This document shows, in pieces, positions 58,682 to 64,000 of a stretch of 64,000 nucleotides of DNA. The position numbers were made by a program, and so were the translations under genes. The notes beneath the pieces were generated by a model. The model was not told where the DNA came from, searched no databases, and saw only the letters and a list, made by a program, of their open reading frames with translations. Within the stretch, counting starts at the first letter, position 1. Each line of letters starts with the position of its first letter. Origin of the DNA: JBKHYJ01 sp046565505 (GTDB lineage Bacteria > Acidobacteriota > Blastocatellia > UBA7656); the NCBI GenBank assembly GCA_046565505.1, contig JBKHYJ010000076.1, positions 1 through 64,000 of the forward strand, given 5' to 3'.

Positions 58682-60484
58682 ATGGCTGATCGCTTAAACA
58701 TAAGAAATTTTTCTATCATCGCCCACATAGATCATGGCAAGAGCACGCTCGCGGACCGGCTGCTTGAGTCGACAGGCGCGCTGTCGGAGCGGGAGATGAG
58801 CGAGCAGGTCCTCGACGCGATGGACCTGGAGCGCGAGCGCGGGATCACAATCAAAGCCCACGCCGTGCGGCTCAACTACAAATCCCGCGCGGGCGAGCAG
58901 TACCTTCTCAACCTCATAGACACGCCCGGCCACGTGGACTTCTCTTACGAAGTGTCGCGGTCGCTTTCGGCCTGCGAGGGCGCGCTGCTCGTCGTCGACG
59001 CCTCGCAGGGGGTCGAGGCGCAGACGCTCGCCAACACCTACCTCGCGCTCGACCATAACCTCCACCTGATCCCCGTAATAAACAAGATAGATCTGCCGGG
59101 GGCCGAGCCCGACCGCGTGCGCGAAGAGATAGAGCAGACGATAGGGCTCGAAACCGATAACGCCTTGATGATCTCCGCGAAGATGGGCGTCGGGATCGAG
59201 GACGTGCTCGAAGCTATCGTTCGCGAAGTGCCGCCGCCGGCCGGCGACGAGAACGCGCCGCTCAAGGCTCTGATCTTCGACTCCTGGTTCGACAGCTACC
59301 GCGGCGTTGTCGTATTGATGCGCGTCATCGACGGGGCGATAAAGGCGGGCATGCGCGTCCGTTTGATGGACGCCGAAAAAGAGTACCAGGTAGACGCGCT
59401 GGGCGTGCTCACGCCCAAGCCCCGGGAGATAGACCGGCTGGGCGCGGGCGAGGTCGGTTTTTTTACCGCCTCGATCAAGACCGTCGCAGACGTGGAGATA
59501 GGCGACACGGTGACGGAAGCCGGGCGGCCCACGGCGACGCCGTTCCCGGGATTCAAGCGGATCAAGCCTATGGTGTTCGCGGGCCTTTACCCTGTCGAGT
59601 CGAACCGTTACGAGGAGCTGCGCGACGCGCTCGACAAGCTCCGCCTGAATGACTCGTCCTTCTACTACGAGCCCGAATCGTCGGCGGCGCTCGGGTTCGG
59701 GTTCCGCTGCGGCTTCCTCGGGCTCCTGCACATGGACATAGTGCAGGAGAGGCTCGAACGCGAATTTAACCTAGAGCTGATCACGACCGCCCCCAACGTC
59801 CGCTACCGCGTGACGACCACCGCCGGCGAGGTGCTGGAGATCGACAGCCCGTCGCGCCTGCCCGACCCCGGCAAGGTCGAGAAGATCGAGGAGCCGATCA
59901 TCCGCGCGATGATAATGAGCAACGACGAGTTCGTCGGGCCGCTGTTTGCCCTGCTCGAAGAGAAGCGCGGCACGCAGCTCGGCTTCGAGTACCCCGCGCC
60001 CAAGCGCGTCCTGCTCACTTACGAGCTGCCGATGGCGGAGATAATGGTCGATTTTTACGACCGGCTAAAGTCGCTCTCGCGCGGCTACGCCTCGTTCGAT
60101 TACGAGCTAACGGGCTATCGCGAAGGCGACCTGGTGAAGCTGGATATACTCGTGGCCGAAGAGCCGGTCGACGCGCTCTCGCTCATAGTGCACCGCGAGT
60201 TCGCTTACACGCGGGGCCGCGCCCTGGTCGAGAAGATGCGACAGCTCATCCCGCGCCAGCTTTTTGAAGTCCCCATCCAGGCCGCCATCGGCAACAAAGT
60301 TATCGCGCGCGAGACCGTCAAGGCGCTGGGCAAGAATGTGCTCGCGAAATGCTACGGCGGCGACATAACGCGCAAGCGCAAGCTGCTCGAAAAGCAGAAA
60401 GAGGGCAAGAAGCGGATGAAGCGCGTCGGCCGCGTGGAGATACCTCAAGAGGCCTTCCTCGCTGTCTTGAAAGTTAACGAATAG
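58682..60484 (+). CDS. lepA: Elongation factor 4 (LepA)
   Basis: A 600-residue translational GTPase. G1 AHIDHGKST (14-22), G3 DTPGHVDF, G4 NKIDLPGA are canonical. Domain II, the domain III-like GFRCGFLGLLHMDIVQERLE, and the LepA-specific C-terminal domain (about 500-600, GNKVIARETVKALGKNV and lysine-rich RKRKLLEKQKEGKKRMK) are complete. The ATG has no ribosome-binding site and lies next to the A/T-rich inverted repeat. Confidence 0.97.
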   Translation: MADRLNIRNFSIIAHIDHGKSTLADRLLESTGALSEREMSEQVLDAMDLERERGITIKAHAVRLNYKSRAGEQYLLNLIDTPGHVDFSYEVSRSLSACEGALLVVDASQGVEAQTLANTYLALDHNLHLIPVINKIDLPGAEPDRVREEIEQTIGLETDNALMISAKMGVGIEDVLEAIVREVPPPAGDENAPLKALIFDSWFDSYRGVVVLMRVIDGAIKAGMRVRLMDAEKEYQVDALGVLTPKPREIDRLGAGEVGFFTASIKTVADVEIGDTVTEAGRPTATPFPGFKRIKPMVFAGLYPVESNRYEELRDALDKLRLNDSSFYYEPESSAALGFGFRCGFLGLLHMDIVQERLEREFNLELITTAPNVRYRVTTTAGEVLEIDSPSRLPDPGKVEKIEEPIIRAMIMSNDEFVGPLFALLEEKRGTQLGFEYPAPKRVLLTYELPMAEIMVDFYDRLKSLSRGYASFDYELTGYREGDLVKLDILVAEEPVDALSLIVHREFAYTRGRALVEKMRQLIPRQLFEVPIQAAIGNKVIARETVKALGKNVLAKCYGGDITRKRKLLEKQKEGKKRMKRVGRVEIPQEAFLAVLKVNE

Positions 60485-60582
60485 CAGCCCGGAGTTCATA
60501 GTTTGAGCCCGAGGTCCGCCCCGACCCCGGACCCTCGCACACTCAAGCCGGCAGGCACGGCCCCCGCCGCGAGGGCTCTCCG

Positions 60583-61362
60583 TTAATTCAGCTTAAAGTT
60601 AAACGTGATGATGCCGGTGACGCGAACGGGCGCGCCGTTGAGCAGCGTCGGCTCGAAACGCCAGCCGTACGCCGAATCAACAGCCGCCCTTATAAACAGC
60701 GGGTGGCCGCTGACCGCGCGCGCCGATTCCACGCCGCCGTCGAGCCCTATCATCACCTCGACCGAAACGACGCCCTCTAGCCGCATCTGTTTCGCGAGCG
60801 GCGGGTAATCCGGCGCGCGCCGCGCAAGGGCTTTACCCTGTAAAACCGTGGAGGTCAATTTCAGCGGTTGCCTGTTATCCGCCGCCCGTGCCTGGGTGGC
60901 GGGCTTGATCGGTTCGGGCGGCGGCGCGGCCGCCTCAATCTCTTTTTCGTTCTCGCCAGGAATTCTTATGCCTTCGCCTATTCCCTCCCGCGGCACCGCG
61001 CCGTCGCCACCGCCCTCAACAGGCTGAACGTCATAGGGCCCCGGCGGGCTCCCATGTCGTGCCGACGCGAGAGTCGGCTCAGGATGCCTGATGATGTCAT
61101 CCAGGTCGCGCACGGACTTGAGATTCTGCGGCGGCGGGCCTTTCGGCTTTAGCCGTCCCGGCCCGCCGTCATGAGGCCATTGAGGGGCCCGTGCAATAGG
61201 TATTACTTTGCTCGCCTCGGCCATCCGCGGGTCGGCGACGAGGATGGATATGGCGAACGCGAACGCGACTGCGACCGTGTAGATGATCGCCGTTCCGAAG
61301 AAGAATCGTGTCTCCCTCTCGCCGCGCCTTTCATCTGTAGACACGACTAGCTTGCTAAACAT
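60583..61362 (-). CDS. TonB-family energy-transducing protein
   Basis: A 259-residue protein. One N-terminal membrane helix (about 24-45) is followed by a Pro-rich linker (50-165). The TonB C-terminal domain (about 170-259) shows PDYPPLAKQMRLEGVVSVEV, GLDGGVESARAVSGHPLF and FEPTLLNGAPVRV. It would couple the proton motive force to outer-membrane receptors. It lies downstream of the sigma and anti-sigma genes, about 200 bases after the anti-sigma stop, and may be co-regulated. Confidence 0.9.
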   Translation of the reverse strand: MFSKLVVSTDERRGERETRFFFGTAIIYTVAVAFAFAISILVADPRMAEASKVIPIARAPQWPHDGGPGRLKPKGPPPQNLKSVRDLDDIIRHPEPTLASARHGSPPGPYDVQPVEGGGDGAVPREGIGEGIRIPGENEKEIEAAAPPPEPIKPATQARAADNRQPLKLTSTVLQGKALARRAPDYPPLAKQMRLEGVVSVEVMIGLDGGVESARAVSGHPLFIRAAVDSAYGWRFEPTLLNGAPVRVTGIITFNFKLN

Positions 61363-61568
61363 TACAACTTCCTCCTTCAGGTGGACGGGGCCGCCCGGGG
61401 CGGCGTCTGCCCGCGCTTCAGTTGATTTGTGATGTGGCGCTCTTCGGAAGGGACTGAATAGGGATGAAGGGCGATGAACTCGTGGCTACGAATAATGGCT
61501 CGCCGGGTCGCGGGTTTGACACATGCCCCCGGCATTCACGGCCCCGCTCCCGAGTCCATCGCCGATTT

Positions 61569-62336
61569 TTACCCGCTGACATCCATCTTCTCTACCAATA
61601 GAATTATCCGCGTGGAGACTGGCCTGCCCGATACGGTCGCGGGCTGAAACGTGCGATTGCGCAACGACCACCAGAGCTGCTCGATGAGGTACGGGTCTTT
61701 CGGCGCGTCCAGCACGTTGACGAGTCTCGCGCGCCCATCCGGCTCCACTTCGACCATCGCGCTCATCCCTTCGTCGCCGGGCTTTTGATAAGCGATGTGG
61801 CTGAAGCTGACGAGCGGCCCGTGATCGAGCACGCGCGGCAGTTGGTAATAGTGGTCGCTGCCCGCCTCCGGCGAGTCCGGGTCGGGCGGGAGGTCGTTGT
61901 AGCTGTGAAATTCCCTGTCCGACCCGCTGATGACCGGGAATATGGCCGCCTCCTCCGTATCGACCACCGCGCTCACGGGGATTGGCCTGAAGCTCGAAAA
62001 CAAAAGCAGGAAAGAGAGTGCGGAAATCGTAAACCCCGTGGCGTAAGCGACCGGCCGGGGGTTGAGTTTCAACAGCCACTCGAACAGGCGCTGGCGCACG
62101 CTGATTTCTCTAGACGAGCGACGAGCGACCTCCGTCATGACGTAGCCGTGCAGCTCGCGCGGGACCTCGGGCTGCTCGACATCCCTGAGCATAAGCGAGA
62201 CCTGCTCTAACTCGACGAGGCGCAGCCGGCAATCGCCGCACGCCGAGAGGTGCGCGCGGTAGTCCGCCGACTCCTGTTCCGGGAGTTGCCGGTCTATGTA
62301 TGCGGATGCTGACAGTTCAAATTTCTTACATTCCAT
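61569..62336 (-). CDS. Zinc-finger anti-sigma factor fused to TonB-like C-terminus
   Basis: A 255-residue protein. The N-terminal anti-sigma domain (1-70) carries HLSACGDC (H-x3-C-x2-C, zinc-binding RsrA/ChrR-type) after IDRQLPEQESADYRAHL. A single membrane helix is at about residues 104-122. The periplasmic part ends with a TonB-C-like region (about 185-255): EVEPDGRARLVNVLDAP, FQPATVSGRPVSTRI. TonB-like domains are not usual on anti-sigma factors. The gene follows the sigma gene by 95 bases on the same strand. It should hold the sigma factor inactive at the membrane. Confidence 0.85.
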   Translation of the reverse strand: MECKKFELSASAYIDRQLPEQESADYRAHLSACGDCRLRLVELEQVSLMLRDVEQPEVPRELHGYVMTEVARRSSREISVRQRLFEWLLKLNPRPVAYATGFTISALSFLLLFSSFRPIPVSAVVDTEEAAIFPVISGSDREFHSYNDLPPDPDSPEAGSDHYYQLPRVLDHGPLVSFSHIAYQKPGDEGMSAMVEVEPDGRARLVNVLDAPKDPYLIEQLWWSLRNRTFQPATVSGRPVSTRIILLVEKMDVSG

Positions 62337-62431
62337 AGCAACACACTAAGGGGAACGGCGTGGGCGTGCCGGCGAACGACGAGCCGCGGAGAGTTACTCT
62401 TACCGCGTCGCCCCGCGCCCCCGGTCACCGT

Positions 62432-63082
62432 TCAAAGTAAATCTTTCACGCGGCGGCGCAGTTCTTCGCGCCCGCGCGCTATGCGTGATTTCACAGTGCC
62501 TATAGAGATCGAAAGCGTCTCGGCGATCTCTTCGTAAGAAAGCTCTTCAATCTCGCGCAGTATGAGCGCGATCCGGTACTCCTGCCTCACCTCGCCCAGC
62601 GCCCGCGTGATGCGGCGCTCGCGCTCGTTCGCTATGGCGCGGGCCTCGGGCGACTCGGCCTTGCCGGGGAGCAGATGCCCGAGAGTCACGTCGGAATCGC
62701 CCCGGCTGATGTCGAGCGACACGGTCTCGTCCCTGTGCCGGCGACGCCACCACCGCTGCTGATTCATGGCCTGGTTGATGGCGATGCGGTATATCCAGGT
62801 CTTCAGCCCCGACTCCGCCCGGAAGGCGCCGAGCCCCCTGTACACTTTCAAGAAAGTCTCCTGCGCCGCGTCGCGGGCCTCCTCCGCGTCGCCCAGCAGG
62901 CGGAAGCATAGCGAGTAGACCGGCCGCTCGAAGTGCGCGACCAGCTCGTCGAAGGCCGTCAGGTCGCTGGCGCGCAGCCGCGAAATCAGCCTCGTCTCAG
63001 ACGTGTGCTCATTCGCCCTCGATTCGAGTTCGAGGCGACCGAGGGTCGTTTGCTCCAGTGCGGCCATATCTCCGGCTGACAT
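62432..63082 (-). CDS. RpoE-like ECF sigma factor
   Basis: A 216-residue ECF sigma factor. Region 2 (about 35-105) shows LTAFDELVAHFERPVYSL and AEEARDAAQETFLKVYRG; region 4 (about 145-210) shows EIEELSYEEIAETLSISIGTVKSRI. The start may be the ATG at 63082 or at 63067. It is the first gene of a sigma, anti-sigma operon, with a sigma-E-like promoter 125 bases upstream, suggesting autoregulation. Confidence 0.94.
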   Translation of the reverse strand: MSAGDMAALEQTTLGRLELESRANEHTSETRLISRLRASDLTAFDELVAHFERPVYSLCFRLLGDAEEARDAAQETFLKVYRGLGAFRAESGLKTWIYRIAINQAMNQQRWWRRRHRDETVSLDISRGDSDVTLGHLLPGKAESPEARAIANERERRITRALGEVRQEYRIALILREIEELSYEEIAETLSISIGTVKSRIARGREELRRRVKDLL

Positions 63083-63207
63083 TTGCGGCGCTCCTGATGT
63101 TTAAGGCTGACCGGAGTGGGCCACCGCTCGTCGTCTGTGAAGCCGAGCGCCGTTAATAGCTCCAAGCCGCTGCGGGCGATGGCCCATCACCTCACTTGTC
63201 GGTATCA

Positions 63208-63236
63208 TTAGACACCCCACCCGGTCGGATTGTTCC
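63208..63236 (-). promoter_or_regulatory. ECF (sigma-E-like) promoter of the sigma/anti-sigma operon
   Basis: On the minus strand GGAACAA (63236-63230) is followed after 17 bases by TCTAA (63212-63208), close to the GGAACTT-N16-TCTGA layout of sigma-E-type promoters. Leader to the sigma start about 120 bases. Confidence 0.6.
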
Positions 63237-63363
63237 AACTTCTTCAACTTTAACACAAGGCGGGGGCGGGCAGTCACGCCCGGGCCGTCATAAAGCATGG
63301 GACAGGCGGCCTCTGCTCAGCCCCGCCGCCCGCCGCGTTATGCCGCCGGCGCGGCCCCATTCC

Positions 63364-63393
63364 TTGACAATTCGCGCCCCGGGCCGCTATTTT
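63364..63393 (+). promoter_or_regulatory. Promoter of the membrane-anchored TPR gene
   Basis: TTGACA (63364-63369) and TATTTT (63388-63393) are spaced by 18 bases, 67 bases upstream of the TTG start. Confidence 0.6.
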
Positions 63394-63459
63394 GTCTTTT
63401 GCTTCACCGCATGGCGCAGGCGACCTTGCGCCGGTCAAACCCCTAGGAGGCTTATAGTT

Positions 63460-64000
63460 TTGGCAAAGACTGGCAGGAAAAGGAACCGGATCTCGGTCAA
63501 AGACATGAAGCACAGGCGCGACCCGATGATCCGCTTCTACGAAACGACGCAAGACTGGTTGCAGGAGCGCGGCCGCCCCATCGTTTTAGCCATAGGCGTG
63601 ATCGCCGGGCTGATCGTGATCTACTCCGCGAGCAAGTATTTCATCGACTACCGAAAGTCGAAAGCGGAAGCCGCGTTCGCGCAGGCGGTCGAGAAGTACA
63701 ACGCGCCCGTTCAGGATTCGGCCGTAGTCACGACCGCGCCCACGACCCTGAAGACCTACTCCGACGAGACGACCAAGTGGCAAGAGTCCGCCGAAGCCTT
63801 CGACCGCCTCGCCAATGATTACTCCGGTTACTACGGCGCGATAGGCCACTATTACGCGGGGGTCTGCTACCTCCACCTCGATGGCGGCAAAGAGAAGGGC
63901 ATCAGTCTGCTCCAGCAGGCGGCAGATAAGAATGACCAGCCGACTTCGGACCTGGCGCGGCTCGCCATCGCCGAGTATTACGCGTCGAGCGGCGACACGC
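63460..64000 (+). CDS. Membrane-anchored TPR protein (YfgM-like), 3' truncated by window end
   Basis: An open frame from TTG at 63460 to the window end (180 residues visible). AGGAGG lies nine bases before the TTG. The N-terminus is basic (KTGRKRNRISVKDMKHRR), then one transmembrane helix (about 43-61) and a helical periplasmic segment with TPR-like motifs (GYYGAIGHYYAGVCYLHL, GISLLQQAADKN). It resembles the YfgM/TPR_21 family, an ancillary SecYEG-associated chaperone. The stop lies outside the window. Confidence 0.78.
   Translation, partial: MAKTGRKRNRISVKDMKHRRDPMIRFYETTQDWLQERGRPIVLAIGVIAGLIVIYSASKYFIDYRKSKAEAAFAQAVEKYNAPVQDSAVVTTAPTTLKTYSDETTKWQESAEAFDRLANDYSGYYGAIGHYYAGVCYLHLDGGKEKGISLLQQAADKNDQPTSDLARLAIAEYYASSGDT

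Larger units (their letters stand above)
63083..63459. other. Divergent intergenic region with two promoters
   Basis: It holds the sigma-E-like promoter on the minus strand and a sigma-70 promoter for the plus-strand TPR gene. The short frames in it have no support. Confidence 0.6.

Overview
This is a GC-rich chromosomal window from a free-living Gram-negative bacterium. The envelope gene set points that way: SurA-type foldases, a Pal/OmpA-type lipoprotein, TonB, an Slt-type transglycosylase and an O-antigen-ligase-like protein. The mixture also includes a BlaI/M56 pair, many TPR proteins, a Ser/Thr kinase with TPRs, MglA/MglB, a YVTN propeller and a serine-palmitoyltransferase-like cluster. 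Together with very high GC and frequent TTG/GTG starts, this best fits Acidobacteriota (Blastocatellia-like). That placement is an inference from gene content, not from a marker tree. Almost all of the window is coding on one strand or the other. There is no insertion sequence, prophage or CRISPR array. One tRNA gene (Gln, UUG) is present.

Layout. 1-5.8 kb: deoxyhypusine-synthase-like enzyme, hotdog thioesterase, two membrane-associated proteins of unknown role, an S4 RNA-binding protein and two parvulin-type foldases. 5.9-10.9 kb: the most unusual block. A BlaI repressor with a perfect palindromic operator inside its promoter is translationally coupled to a BlaR1-like M56 membrane protease. 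The protease has no penicillin-sensor domain and instead carries nine 29-residue repeats. Two secreted paralogues follow, each built from a shared small domain plus eight of the same repeats. 11-22.5 kb: cupredoxin/YVTN protein, mfd, a GspG-like protein, a TPR protein, a CAP-domain protein and ispE. 22.5-29.6 kb: housekeeping block tRNA-Gln, prs, rplY, pth, rpsF, rpsR, rplI, dnaB, alr. 29.8-32.7 kb: SPT-like enzyme, ketoacyl-ACP synthase and ACP, a likely dedicated sphingolipid or aminolipid module. 33-38.4 kb: O-antigen-ligase-like TPR protein, a surface protein, mglA and mglB.

38.9-47.5 kb: M20 peptidase, lytic transglycosylase, a sigma factor followed by two tandem small paralogues, an OmpA lipoprotein behind a long structured leader with an intrinsic terminator, then macro-domain, HNH, Nudix and trmL genes. 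47.6-57.2 kb: M48 protease, Rossmann/DUF2520-type protein, pentapeptide-repeat protein, ferritin-like protein, epoxide-hydrolase-like protein, Ser/Thr kinase and DedA. 57.6-64 kb: ROK sugar kinase, lepA, TonB, an anti-sigma factor fused to a TonB-like C-terminus, its ECF sigma factor with a sigma-E-like promoter, and the start of a membrane-anchored TPR protein cut by the window end.

How the parts relate. Most clusters deal with envelope building, protein quality control outside the cytoplasm and signal sensing at the membrane. The BlaI/M56/repeat cassette is the best candidate for an undescribed system: a proteolysis-controlled transcription switch whose sensor seems to have been replaced by a repeat array that is also deployed on two secreted partner proteins. 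Intergenic DNA is rich in long perfect GC palindromes that usually lack a U-tract, and it contains A/T-rich inverted repeats lying directly next to start codons.
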